Part shown: positions 33,065 to 44,456 of the stretch, piece by piece
How the letters are laid out: every line of letters begins with the position of its first letter
Numbering within the stretch: the first letter of the stretch is position 1
Source of the DNA: Thelephora terrestris
Taxonomy: Eukaryota; Basidiomycota; Agaricomycetes; Thelephorales; Thelephoraceae
Assembly (NCBI GenBank): GCA_015956445.1
Contig: WIUZ02000010.1
Coordinates: 930,001 to 994,000, forward strand
Reading direction: 5' to 3'
Length of the DNA: 64,000 bases
Translations under genes and position numbers: made by a program
The notes under the pieces: generated by a model
What the model saw: only the letters and a program-made list of their open reading frames with translations
What the model was told of the DNA's origin: nothing
Database searches by the model: none

Positions 33065-33247
33065 TGGGACGTTGATAGCACTTGTATAGCTCGTTGTGGC
33101 TTCGCTGGGAATAGTACGCGCGTGTGTGTGTTTCGAATGATTGGTGTGAAGGATAAGGAACGTGAAGCATTCAAACATAAGAATTGGTAAGAAGAGTTCG
33201 AAGAAAGAGCGTGTTATAAAAAGTTTAAAAATACCATGTTCCTGACA

Positions 33248-36200
33248 ATTGATGGCATTCTTACGGAAGCGTTCTTTGTTTGTCAGGGCGCGATCAATTG
33301 TAAGTCTTTTGTTGATTGCGCTTTTCCACCTGTTGTACGTTTCGGTCTCGGAATGTTCCTTATCCGGCGAGTCTTCGTCACGGATTCTTCTTTCATTTCT
33401 CATCTTCCAGATCAGGAACGCTGTTTCCGAGATTAGGATTCTGTATAGCCGGTTCTTCCCTTTGTCGAGTTTGTCCTCTGTCCTGAAGGCCGCCAGTCCA
33501 CACCCCAGGATGTCGCCGAGTCTGTTCGGCAGGGGGGCCGTGTGTCTCTGTCTCCATAGCTCGTTTGCCAGGTTCCATGCCGTTGCTCTTGCTTTGGCTT
33601 TGCAGGCGGTGAGGATGTGTTCCATGTCTTCTGGGACGTCGCACAGGGGGCACGTTCCCCTACTCTCGTATCCCGTTATGTTTTGCCAGTAGTCCCCTAT
33701 TTTGTAGGTATTTTGTGTGCTTTTCCAGATGAAGTCCCTCGTCTTCCTGGTGAAGTCCTTGTGTTTCGACGCTAGCCATATTGATTCCGTTGTGGGGCTT
33801 GATCCGAAGGTTTCTTCGGCGCACGCTTGGACTATTCCGACGTTCCTGTCCGATCGTCTTCTTGTTGGGATCTTCTTCCTTTCTAGGATGATCTTGTAGA
33901 AGTCTTTTTGTTTGAGCTTCGCTAGGTTTGCACCACTTCCCACTTGGTTTTGTGGGGTCTCCAGGGTCGCTTGCCCTTCGGGGAGCGGTTTGCTTGCTCC
34001 TTCTTTTGCCAGTTCGTCGGCTGCTTCGTTGCCAAGGTTACCGCTGTGGCCTTTAGTCCACTTGAAGGTGGTTTTACCTTTCCTCCATCTCATCCAGGCT
34101 GTGATGCACTTGAAGGTTTTGCCGTTTTGGACGTTCGTCCAATCGCGCTCCTCCCACCTTTTGGCGTATTTCGTGAGTCCGTTGATCACGTATCTCGAGT
34201 CTGTGATGATCTCTAGATCTGCGTCGTTTGGTTGGTTTTTGACCGCCATAAGGACTGCGTATAGTTCACCGGATTGGTTCGACTGGTTTTTTAAGGGGAC
34301 CCTTACGCTTAGGTTTTGGGGGTCATTGGGGCCATACCATATGCCGCTTCCTGCTTCCGCATTTTCATTTCCATTGTTGTTGCATGCTCCGTCCGTGTAT
34401 ACCGTTGTCTTTTCGGCTCTATTCAGGTCTGTCTGGGGGGTTGGGGTCGTTTCTTCGTGGCTTCCTTCGTACGTTCCTCCGAAGATCTTGATTGCGTTTT
34501 TCAGTTCGCTTGTCTCGTTGCCTTTGTCGAAGGTGGCTTCGTTCTGGTGTTCCTGTGGCTGGGGTTCCTCCGATGGGGTCTGGGCTGGGGTTGTATTTGT
34601 TTGGCGGCTCGGGTTCCACTTCGGGGCGATCTTGCTGATCAGGTTCGCCATCAGGTTGATGCAGCTGCTCGGGTTGGGGCATTTGTGGGTGGTTCTGCAC
34701 GTCTTGCACGTTTCGCAGGTGCAGTTCGCAGCCGGTATATGTCTGCCATCGATGTTCGCTAGGTATGTCGTTGCATCTCTGACGAGCTTGATGTGGTGTC
34801 GTTGTCTTAGGCATTTGGCCTCCTTGGTCTTGTACAGTTTTCTGGTGGTTGGGTTGGATTTGGCGTGGTACCAGATGGGGAGCTCCTCTTTGACTTCGTT
34901 GGTCGGGTTTGTTGCCCCGAGGCGGACGTTGAACTCCTTGGCCACCTTCAACATCTCTTTTAGGTCATCTGGTAGGGTGGAGCCTCTTGCTCTCATTTCC
35001 CATGATTGTAGGAACGGCATCACCCTCGATTCAGGGTCCTCATCTACCCTGTGTGAGGGGGGAATGTCGGTGCTTATTATCGCGTCCGCGAAGAAAGTCC
35101 ATGTCGGTCTTTCTTCTCCTAGGTTGAGGTATGCCTTCAGCCACGTGAGGTGTATGGCTTTGTTCCTGGCTGTGATGTCCAGCATTTTCTTTCCGCCTTT
35201 TTTGTGCGGTGCCGCCATCTGGGCCAGGTTGACTGTGTCACTCTTTTCGTGGTTCCACATGAAGTGTCTAACCATCCTATTTAGGTCGTCTTCGACGTTT
35301 TTCGGCATTCCTTGCACTTTCGTCAGGTATTGTGTGACGCCGGCGATCTGCATCTGGAGGATTAGTCTCCTTCCTTCAAGTGAGTGTTTTGCGGCACCCC
35401 ATCGTTTGAGCCTCTTATGGCAGTCCTCCATTATAGGAGCCCAGGTTACTGCCTGGTCAATATTATTTCCTAGCCACGCCCCTAGGATCCTTACTGGCTC
35501 ACCGTCTTTGGCAATGTGGACGTTCCTTGGGATCTCTGGGTTGCTCGCGTTGAGCCGTCTGGTGGTGGTTGTTTCGTTCCTTTGTTGGGCGTCGCCAAGG
35601 GGTATTATCTCCGTTTTTTCGATGTTGAATTTTGCTCCTGAGGCCTTGCACCATTTGTCTAGGATCGCTTGGAGATCCTCAATCGAGTCCGTTTCGGAGA
35701 GGAAGACGGTCATGTCGTCTGCAAAGAGTTTAACCTTAAGGTACTCATTTCTGTTAGGGATTTGTATCCCTCTCAGTCTATTTGACTTTCTGATCATCTC
35801 TGCTAGTGGCTCTATGGCGATGTCGAAGAGGAGGCACGACAGCGGGTCGCCTTGTCTTACCCCCCGTAGTATCTCAAAGGGGTCGCTCAGTTCCCCATTT
35901 ATTAGGATCGTGGTTAGTGCGCCGTCATATAACGCTCCTATGGTTCTAATGAATCTATCCGGGACGTCGAATTTCTTCATTACCGCCCATAGATAGCCGT
36001 GCAAGATTTTGTCATACGCCTTCTCTTGGTCCAGCGCTATCACGGCTCCCTTTTTTGCCGAGCGACTCATATAGTCAATTACCATCTTGGTCGTTTTAAC
36101 TTGGTCGAAGATGCTTCTCCCTTGTATGAAGCCCGCTTGGTCCGGGTGGACGATGTCTTTTATCGCTCCAGCAAGCCTCACGGATAGGGCTTTGGTATAT

Positions 36201-38071
36201 ATTTTGTAATCGGTGTTTAGTAACGTGATCGGCCGGTAGTTAGCGATATCGTCCGGGTTTTTCTTTTTGTATATTGGGCTCATACACCCTTCGTTTAGCT
36301 TGGCGACCTGGTCCATGCCTTTCGACTCGATGTCGAGGTAAGCCTGCGTTAGCATCCACACTATATTGCATTTGCGCGTGTCGCCGTCCTCCTTTTTGTC
36401 CTCCAGGTATTGGTCGTCGAGGGCTTTCCATAGTTCGACGGGAATTCTGTCCATGCCGGGAGCTTTGTCGTTGGCGGTGTTTTTCATGGCACTTCGTACG
36501 TCCTCTTCTGTGATTTCTTTCGACAGGTTCACTTTGCTGTTGTCGGATAGCTTCCTTCTTATAACGCTCAGGACTTCGTTGATATCCTCCTCCACCGGGG
36601 GGTCCGTGGGGACGTGGTCTTGGTGTTGCAAGTTTTCGTGGTGTTCGACGGCGATTTTGGCCATCTGTTTTGAGGCGCTCGTTGTTACCCCCGTTTGGCT
36701 ATCTTTGAGCCGCTTTATCGTGTCTCTCGGCTTGTTTGACTTGTGTCTGTTGGACCACGTCTTCCCGATATGTTCGCCTTCGGCGGCGTCTATCGCTGAG
36801 AGCGAGTCCCTGTTCCCTTGGTGCATTTCTTTTAGTATTGATTGCATTTCCTTCTTAATCTGCGTGGCTGATATCTTAATCTCGTCGGTTGGTAGGGTTT
36901 GGTTGTTCAGGGTTTCCTGAAGTTTTTTCGAGAGGTTTTCAACTCTCTTCTTAAGCATCGGTTGTATTTTTTTCTCGTGTGCCCTTATTGTTTCTCTGAC
37001 TTGGGTCTTGAATTTCTTTAGAATTCTCTGGGGTTTGTACGTCGCTCGGTCGTTCTGTGCTCGTTCCATCCTGCTTTGGTATTCTTGGCCCAGCCGCTGG
37101 ATTTCCTTTCTAATGGTCCTGTTCTTTATCAGCCGTGTCGGGATGGCCCATCTGCCCCGTCCGATTTTAGGTGAGGTCGGGGTAGAGATTTTTGCGCTAA
37201 TTAGGTCATGGTCAGATGGTATCGGGGTTGGGTTTATGTCCCAGTCTGCGCAGTTGTCGAAGTAGTCCTCCCTGACATAGATTCTGTCTATTCGCGATTG
37301 TGTTCCATCCGAGTCCCTCGACCAGGTGTAGGCCTTCTCGTCGGGATTGGCTTTCCTCCAGCCGTCTGTTAAATTGTATTTCATTTTAAGTTCCCTCAGT
37401 ATTTCCGTTGACTGTGCGTCATCTTGGTTACTCGGGAGCCTGTCTATCGCATCCTCGACTAGGTTGAAGTCCCCGACCATAATATCGGGTACAAGGTCTC
37501 TGCTCTCGTCTATTTTATAGATAACCGACCGCCAGAAGTCTTTCGTTTCCCTCGGCGCGTTCGGCGCGTATATCGCGAGGATTTTGATTGTTTGTTCGTC
37601 ATGCCACGGGAGCTCGACCGTTATCGCTCTCCCTGGTACAATCTCTGTTGTCTTGATCTCTTCGGTTTTGAAGTGTCGTTTGTTGACGACTATTGCCACC
37701 CCTCTCGCGTTCCGTGTCAGCGGGTCTGGGGAGTAGAATAGTTCTAGCCTATTGCCGAACAATTCCTTGAACTGGTTCGCCAGTTCGTCTGTCAGGTGGG
37801 TTTCCTGGATGGCCATGACGCCTAGGTTGTTTTCTCTCATGACCTGCGGGATGTGCATCCACTTCTCGATGTCTCCCGAGCGTCTCCCCTTAATGTTAAG
37901 GGATGCTAGTTTGAAGCTAGCATTCGCGCCGTTTTGGCGTGGCTCGCAGGTTTGCGGCCTGAGGGCGTTGGTTTGCCCTCGTCTTTCCGTTGTGGGGTGG
38001 GGTTGTCCGTTAGGACCAACTACCCGGGGGTTACCTTGTTCGTAGGTCTGGGGCCTGGTAATCGGACCCAC
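33248..38071 (-). CDS. LINE ORF2: endonuclease, reverse transcriptase, RNase H
   Basis: The open frame starts at or before ATG 38071 and runs to the nested insertion, about 1600 aa. The order is an AP-like endonuclease (LASLNIKGRR, IQETHL, GDFNLVEDAIDR, SDHDLISAKI), a reverse transcriptase (YRPITLLNTDYKIYTKAL, DQAGFIQGRSIFDQ, LDQEKAYDKI, GVRQGDPLSC and catalytic FADDMTVFLSE) and an RNase H (YTDGACNNNGN, SGELYAVLMA, ITDSRYV, GHSGNLGNEAADELAK). A C-terminal zinc motif (CPLCDVPEDMEHILTAC) follows. It is disrupted only by the 3.3-kb element about 40 codons before its end. The start is uncertain because about 600 bp separate it from ORF1. Confidence 0.93.
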
Positions 38072-38698
38072 CCGGGAGCCGCTGCTTTCTCTCGTAGCTC
38101 GATCTTCGGGGAAAGCGGGTGCTGCAGCGGCCGGACCGTCCCCTCCTGAGCTAGAGAGTGGTCCTGTTACTACTTGAGTTATGCCATGGTGGGGAGTGGT
38201 CGCTAAGTACCCCTTGTGGCCGGCAACCGCGGCGGAAGGGGGGAGGGTGTACTAGAGTACTAGGTACCGGGGCCTGGGGGCCCGGCACCGTTCGTCGTGT
38301 ACTTCAGTGGGAGCGCCACTCGGAATCCTCCTAGCCTAAATAGGCTTCCGTTCTGGTGTAATACGCTTTTCGCGTCCCTTCGGCTTTCCTGTCCTGGGCG
38401 CCTATCGTCCAGTCAGTATATTTGGGCCGTCGGGTTTCGAGGGTTATCAATTTACAAGGCTCCGGTACCTCGTTCCTCTTCCCTTGATTCACACAAGGGG
38501 CATCTGCTTCTCCAGGGAAACAGTTGTCCGGATGTCGTGGTCGCTTTGCGTTGATGACTCGGGCAAGGGTTTTTAGCGTTATCAGGAGAGTAGGGTCGCA
38601 TTGGCGTATTGTATATACATTCGGTTCGGGAGACAGAAAAGACAGGCAGGTGTCTAAGTAGTATGTACTACTTGGGGGTTAGTTCAATGCTAGAGGTC
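38072..38698 (-). other. LINE inter-ORF region
   Basis: This GC-rich stretch lies between ORF1 and ORF2 and has no long frame in the element's orientation. It may hold signals for ORF2 translation. The exact ORF2 start is not settled. Confidence 0.5.
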
Positions 38699-40213
38699 TT
38701 ACGTCCTGGGGGTACCGCGTCCCCTTGCGGAGGCGCCTCTCCCGCGGGCGTTGGCGTGTGCACCTCTTCCTCTGCCAGGTGTGTTGGTGCGTGGCTGGCC
38801 CGAGGTCGTAGCGGAGTTGAGGATATTCTCGAGGACAGGGGAGTGGGTTGGGGCGGGGGTGATCCACCCTTGTTGTTTGACAAAATCGCACATACCTCCG
38901 GGGTGTCCCTCCGAGTAGCAGGTCGAGCACGTGTAGACCCTCTTCGTCGAACCGGCTCCGTTGGCGTTGGTGACAAAGGTCATCTTCCTAACCTTGAGGA
39001 TCCAGTCGTTCAGCGCTGCCCTGTTCGTGGTCGCAGGTGCCATAAAGATGTTCCATGCGGGGAGTCCTTCCTCTCCGGTTCCTATGTCCTCCTTCCTTAC
39101 CAACTCGAAGTGTTGGACCGTGACTGAGGCGCCGAGGTAGCGCAAGGCCTGTGTGACCGAGTTGTCCAAGGGTGGCGGGATGTTGTCGCGATGTTTGGCG
39201 AGGAGTCGTTTCGTCTCCATGGTGGGTTCCACGTCACCTCCGTCGAGGAGGGTGCTGATTACAATGTCTTTGACGATTGACTCCGTCTCCTGGTTCGTCT
39301 CGTCGAGGAAGACGAACCCCTTGAGGGTTGTGATGAACATCGTCGGCTTCGGGTCGAAGGGTATGAAGAGGATGGTAAGTTCGGCCGAGGAGAGAAATTT
39401 CTAGGAGGTGGTGTGGTTAGCTTTTGCTGTGGGGGGGTGGTTTGGGAATTTTACCTTCTGGATCAGTTCCTCGGCTTTCTCCTTGGGGATGCCTTTGATG
39501 AGAGCGCAGAGGTGGGCGTCCTTCTTAGCGCTGGGTTCTGGGACGGGGATCGCGACTACGGGGTGCTTGTCGAGGTTTAACGCCATCTTGATCATGTCCC
39601 GGGCTTTAAGGACGTCGTTCCTATCCTCTATCCTTCCTCCGTAGGCTCTGAAGGCTAGGATCTTTGGTTCCAGTTCAGCGATCCACATAGCCCGTTGGGA
39701 CTGGTTGAGGTTCTCCAGGGCGAGGTCCGAGAGTCTCCCATGGATGTCGAGGGGGTGGGGGGTGGGGACGTTGACGTAGGTCAGGGCGTCGAGGTGGGCG
39801 TCCGTAACGTTCACCTGCATGGCGTCTCCCGCGGTGTCTGGTCCCGTGTTGGAGGAGTTCTCCTGCTTGGATTCAGCGGAGGTGGTAAGTGCCTTGTGCG
39901 CGGTTTTAATGCGTACGGTTCTATGGCTCTTCGCGTCGTCAGAGAGTTGTGCTTCATCGGCAGTTCTAGTGGTCATGGCTGGGTTGAAGGAGTGGGGTTG
40001 GATGAAGCGCAGCAAGGTTGATATGAGAGTTGATGAGAGGAGGTCGAGTGTGGTTTGTGTTGGGCTCCGTTTTTTCACCTGTCCTTTTATGGGGGGGCTC
40101 AGTCGTGCTTCGTGTTGGTTATGCGTGGCAGATTTACCTCTGCGTTCGCTAGTCGGTGGGTTGGGGGTGAGTCGTGGCACCGCGTCGGGGGGGTGAGGTC
40201 GCTTGTCAGGCAT
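38699..40213 (-). CDS. LINE ORF1 (gag-like) with a probable intron
   Basis: Two exons, about 40213-39455 and 39400-38699, join in phase if a GT-AG intron of about 54 nt (GTAAAATTCC...CCTCCTAG) is removed; without splicing the frame stops at 39401. The first part is basic and disordered, then a helical block (LSDLALENLNQSQRAMWIAE). The second exon has FVFLDETNQETES and a CCHC-type knuckle (CSTCYSEGHPGGMC), then an RG-rich tail. ORF1 proteins coat LINE RNA. A better start may be the internal ATG before TTRTADEAQ. Confidence 0.7.
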
Positions 40214-40768
40214 TTTGGCGTGTTCTCGTCGGGTACGTCTTCAAGACGCTCGGTTGGGGGTGATTTCGAGGGGGGATCCAGCCAGTTGGGCAGGCTCGTG
40301 TTGTGCAGGAGGGGAAGGGTGGTTTTGTGTGCCAGCGGGTCTAGGACGCCGCGCTCTCGCCCTGCTTTTCAGCGTGGGAAAATCCGACCTCGTGGTGGTA
40401 CTGGATCAAGAGCCCCCCCGGTAGAGTATATTCTATACTACTACATGGCGTACTCTAGTTCTTACCTGAGAGGGGAAGATATAGTAGTGCAAGTGGGAGA
40501 GAGAGAGAGAGAAGCGATTGATTGATCTATGGACACATGAGGGGTATATATACTATCTACTCTATTAACGTCACATCTATACAGTGTGACTGATGCATGG
40601 TCCGTGCGGCGGCTTAAGGCACGCGCGCGTCATACCGATCGATCGGGTCACTGATGTGACTCCGTCCCTTCAGGTCGCTTATTCAGCGCTCTCCGGCATC
40701 GGCTCTCGCACGAAGCGGTGGAGCCGGTTGACCCGTTGCCGGGCACAGACCTTCGGTTCAACAGGACC

Positions 40769-40938
40769 GAGGATTATAACACATTAGAATGGAAGAAATT
40801 GGTCAGCCACTTTTGAAATACTGATGGTACGTCACAAGCTGTCGCCAGCTCATAACACGTTTCCAGGTACAATAATCCTTATACCGGTCCGTCAGGGGCG
40901 CAATCACTCAGTGAGGGAATATCACGCGTTGTAGCCAA
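40769..40938. other. Host sequence between nested elements
   Basis: About 170 bp lie between the solo LTR (ends 40763, TSD to 40768) and a MITE starting at 40939. No gene is seen. Confidence 0.5.
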
Positions 40939-42809
40939 CACTGGGGGCAAGGGCACCTGGAATCAGTGATTACATCTTGATTACAAGGTGAGTTCATGTG
41001 CACTTTTCAATAATTGTAATCACTGGATCCAGGTTGATTACATTTCAAATGTTACCTTGACATGTAATCCAGCCAATGTCCACCAATTCCATTTGAAATG
41101 TTCTCAACAAATGTTTTTGGGATGTTTTTGACCTTTCGGCAAAAATGATACTACAATATAGTCAACATGTTCTTCAATCATCTGAGATGTAATTTGAATG
41201 CACTCAAAAACATGAGATGTTTTCACAATGTGCCCAGTGGGCACATTCAGGAAACATTGCTTGGGAACATTTTGAGGAAATTTCAAATGGAGTTGGTGGC
41301 AACAGTGTCGGGTTCGTGGGGAGTGTAGTGTTATTTCCTATACGGAAGATAACTAACACCCTTTGGTTTGCTTAGAGACTAGAGTATAGAAACCAAGCAG
41401 GCTGGTTGATTAGTCAATGAACTCGACTAACAACTCCACAGGGTAGAGCGGGGTTCCTCTTTCCGGCTCTTGGTCCTGATGAGTTCACTGGGGATCTACT
41501 AGTAGTGTGTCCCTCAGTAATTATTCTAGGGAATCAGTAATGTTATCACTCAGGGGCTCTGTACACTCTGATTAGACACCTAACTTTACCGTGGGAATCT
41601 ATGTTCTGATAGGAATGGAGTTCCTGACTCAAGGATGGGCCTTGAGGCTGTGCTTGAGGCTGTGTAATAGTCCTGTCCTTAGGCTGTACCTAAAGCTGTG
41701 TTGAGGCTGTGTCGTGAAGCTAAACCGAATAAGGAAGGTGTACGCTTACACCTGAGGCTGTGCTTGATATGTCGTAAAAGTGACAAGATATGTCGTAGAG
41801 CTTATAGAGGTATGTCAGATACCTTAAACTTGCTACAGATGACGCCTAGTGCATCAAACAAATATAACTTCAAATAAACTTGGGATAAAATGTTATGTCG
41901 TAGAATATGTCGGAGACCTTTGTGGTACCTGCTAAATCTGGCTGTTACCTAGACAAACACTCTTCTGAAGTGGAGGGCTGTCTGCCTAAAGTATCAGACT
42001 TCAGCAATACAGACACCAAAAACTCCAACGTCACAAGTGTGCTAGGCTTGATCAGTACTTCTGACTTAGTGCTTCTTCACACAGAGGATGAGGCTGAAAG
42101 TGGTATGTGATTACTCAAAATCACTCAACCAATCAGTCCTAAGGGGTAGGGGGTAGATGAAAAGTTGTGGGAGAAAACTAGCAAAGAGAGCCTCAGTCTA
42201 GGTGAAGACTGGGCTGTTGGTGATTCTCCCTGAGTGGTGGGGTGAACTGCTGTCCTGGTGGGTGAACTGACTGTCCCTTAGAAGTGTGGTTGAGGTCTAT
42301 ATATACTAATTTACAGGAGAATGTCCCAGAACATTCCAACGCATTCCACATTATTCCATAACATTCCATCATGTTCCATGGCATTCCGTCTTGTTCCTTT
42401 GGGTGACCAGTGGTCACATCTGTGACATTCCGTCACCTTCTAGAATGTTCCATTACCTTCTAATACGTTCCAGTGTTCTCCAGTAGGCTCCAAGGAATTC
42501 CATGATTTTCCATGATTTTCCAGGCTTATCTTATCTCTTATCTTATCTATTGTCCTTATCTTATCGGGTGAATAAACAATTATCCATAAAATATTCTTGC
42601 TTGGGCTGTAAGTACACTATTAATTGTGCAAAAAATAGTAAATAAATCATGATTAATCCAGGGGTCCGACAACAGTTGAATTACATGTCAAGGTAACATT
42701 TGAAATGTAATCAACCTGGAATCGGCGATTACAATTATTGAAAAGTGCACATGAACTCACCATGTAATCAAGATGTGATCACCGATTCCAGGTGCCCCTG
42801 CCCCCAGTG
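40939..42809. mobile_element. CACTG MITE (family A), split by a solo LTR
   Basis: The ends are CACTGGGGGCAAGGGCACCT and its inverted form, flanked by CAA on both sides (40936-40938 and 42810-42812). Without the inserted 1.37-kb LTR it is about 500 bp and matches 61261-61762 over its whole length. CACTG termini and a 3-bp TSD point to the CACTA (EnSpm) group, non-autonomous. Confidence 0.85.
41306..42671. mobile_element. Solo LTR nested in the MITE
   Basis: This sequence of about 1366 bp begins TGTCGGG and ends GTCCGACA. It interrupts the MITE, and ACAG or AACAG is repeated at the borders (a 4-5 bp TSD). Its last 650 or so bp resemble 48370-48998 (the CACAGAGG and ATGTGATTACT segments), the LTR next to the gypsy gag, so it is probably a gypsy LTR. 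It contains tandem GAGGCTGTG-like motifs at 41640-41760. Confidence 0.7.
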
Positions 42810-42812
42810 CAA

Positions 42813-43130
42813 GTATATTGGCCTACGACTTTCGCAACACCGGTAATGTCTCATAAACAACCATTGCTATATTACACGAAACCCATTGTGATATAATTTG
42901 GTGCACCCTCTTGTGAGTTTCACAAACTTTACAAGGCTCTCGCTTTCGAGATATGGAATGGTAAAACCGGTCCAGCCTTGTAAGTGCTATACTGACCCTA
43001 CATCCACATAGGGGGGTTTTGGCGATACATGCTCGAATCTCTCGGTTCACGCGTTGCACCATATTGGGTTCCTCGAGAAACGATGGTATTGATATCGACG
43101 GAACAGACGTAGTAACTATTTTGAAAGTAG
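42813..43130. other. 3' flank of the DUF6698 gene
   Basis: No coding sequence is recognised between the MITE and the stop codon of the DUF6698 gene. Confidence 0.5.
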
Positions 43131-44456
43131 CTAGGAGGGTATGCGGGATAAGCGAGCCCGGCGCTGTTCTCGTAGCACTGTGAGAGACGACTGCCACGCC
43201 GAGATAGACAAGGCTGCTCGAGTAGCAGCAGACCTTGGGAACACTTGTCTGGAGAGGCGTTAATGATGAATAATAACATAGAACCAGGGACTTACATGTT
43301 CCACCAGTTCAAAAGCTCCGTCAAAGCCGCCTTCCCTTCCGGTGTTTGGTCCGCTTCGAAAAAGTCAATTATGAACTCATAGAATTCTTCATAATTAAAC
43401 CCGTTGTAATGATTCATCCAGTGGGTGGCATCGCAAAGGGCAAAATGTAACTAGAAACGTGTAAGCTGGGAAGGACAACGAAGAGAATGTCATACCTGCA
43501 CAGCAACATAAGCTATCGAGCGTGTGGTCACTTGGCCGTCCATCCTCGGTTGTTCTGCAACAGGCGGACGCTTTGAGGGTGCTTTCTTCCTTCTTTCTCG
43601 ATGCTCGGGGACCGGCTCTGCATCGAAATTCCCTCGCGCGGATGACGGCGATGTAAAAATCATCTGGAAGGTCTGCCCGACGAGCGATCAGCCATCCGTG
43701 GTGTAGGAGAATGTCACAAGGGGTACTCATACCTTCACAAGGAGTGCACTCTTGAGGAATCCCTTTTCGACGTCCTCTGGATCACCTTTTTCCCCTTCAT
43801 ACAGGCACCGTAACCAATAATCGTCGGATGCGTTGTGTCCATCGACGCAATCACGGATTTTCGCCCGAACACTGATGTAGGGTTGAGTCGAGGGTTACGA
43901 GCAGTAAAATTATACTCACACTGGATCCTCCCAGTCATACTTGATCGGACAAATAAGTCGACCAGTGAAATCGTTTTGCAGCCCACGTGTGTCTCTTGTT
44001 TCTAGGTCCAAGGGTGGACTGGCGGGGTTGTTTGCCCGGTTGTTCAAGAGGTTGGCAATGTTGGGCTTCACTCTGGCTGTGTCGTCGCTTCGGGCGTTGT
44101 TTGCGCAGTCAAGTAGCTGAAGAAAACCGCAGTGAGTTGGAGTTCACAATTGATCTGAGAGACAAGTAACCCGAGCATAATATAGCATCCTTGCCTCTTG
44201 GTGTGGATTTGTGATCCTAACCTTCAGTGCCGGAACTAACTTTGCCAGCTCAAGGTATGATTGGTAATCACGATCACGACGCCTGGTGTACCAACCGTGA
44301 GAAGTATGTGTCGTTGATATGTTTGGAAAAACTTACCTTCGTACCTCTTCCCTCTTTTCAGGGGGTATGTCTTCATCGTCCTCATCGCCGTTGCTGTCAT
44401 TGCCGTTGGTGTTGTTTTCGTCAGACTCAGGCCTTAGGAGTCGGCGGTCATACTCA
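43131..44456 (-). pseudogene. DUF6698 gene, 5'-truncated by a MITE
   Basis: At least six exons on the minus strand encode a DUF6698 protein, a family of unknown function greatly expanded in mushrooms. In order: RRLLRPESDENN plus an acidic stretch (44456-44340), a YQSYLELAKLVPALK exon, LLDCANNARSDDTARVKPN, then DFTGRLICPIKYDWEDPVVR, EDVEKGFLKSALLVK, IFTSPSSARGN, TTRSIAYVAVQLHFAL, EEFYEFIIDFFE, LTELLNWWN and the end QVFPRSAATRAALS to a stop at 43131. All exons read through, so the gene was recently functional, but its start is cut off by the MITE at 44457. Confidence 0.78.

Larger units (their letters stand above)
29946..33247 (+). mobile_element. 3.3-kb TG...CA gene-bearing element, copy 1
   Basis: The element is 3302 bp. 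Its ends are TGTCAGG and CCTGACA, and ATTGA is duplicated on both sides (29941-29945 and 33248-33252). A second copy of nearly equal length lies at 55459-58759. It encodes one spliced gene on the plus strand and has no RT, integrase or transposase, and no direct repeats inside. The TG...CA ends and 5-bp TSD are the marks of retroviral-type integrase, so the simplest reading is a very long solo LTR with its own gene; a non-autonomous element using a copia or gypsy integrase is the alternative. Confidence 0.85.
29635..40420 (-). mobile_element. Complete Tad1-type LINE with 13-bp TSD, split by a 3.3-kb element
   Basis: The LINE is read on the minus strand. It begins at 40420, carries ORF1 and ORF2, and ends in a 39-nt A tail (T run at 29635-29673). 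GTAGAGTATATTC is duplicated at both ends (29622-29634 and 40421-40433). Removing the 3302-bp insertion and its duplicated ATTGA restores ORF2 in frame. ORF2 with endonuclease, RT and RNase H and the terminal GVLVGIRARR motif places it near the fungal Tad1 clade. It looks intact before the later insertion. Confidence 0.93.
29612..40763. mobile_element. Solo copia LTR split by a LINE insertion
   Basis: The first bases of the same copia LTR (29612-29634) and its remainder (40421-40763) flank a LINE. Target duplications GGACC at 29607-29611 and 40764-40768 mark a solo LTR. It differs from the two LTRs of the full element at several positions, so it is older. Confidence 0.9.

Noticed and set aside
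29946-33247. Interpreting the 3.3-kb element as a DNA transposon with TIRs
   Set aside because: The inverted ends are only 7 bp, begin TG and end CA, and the TSD is 5 bp, which fits LTR-type integration better; no transposase is encoded. Not fully excluded.
33912-35996. 694-codon plus-strand open frame
   Set aside because: It is antisense to the LINE RT/RNase H region and has no domain; a compositional shadow of ORF2.
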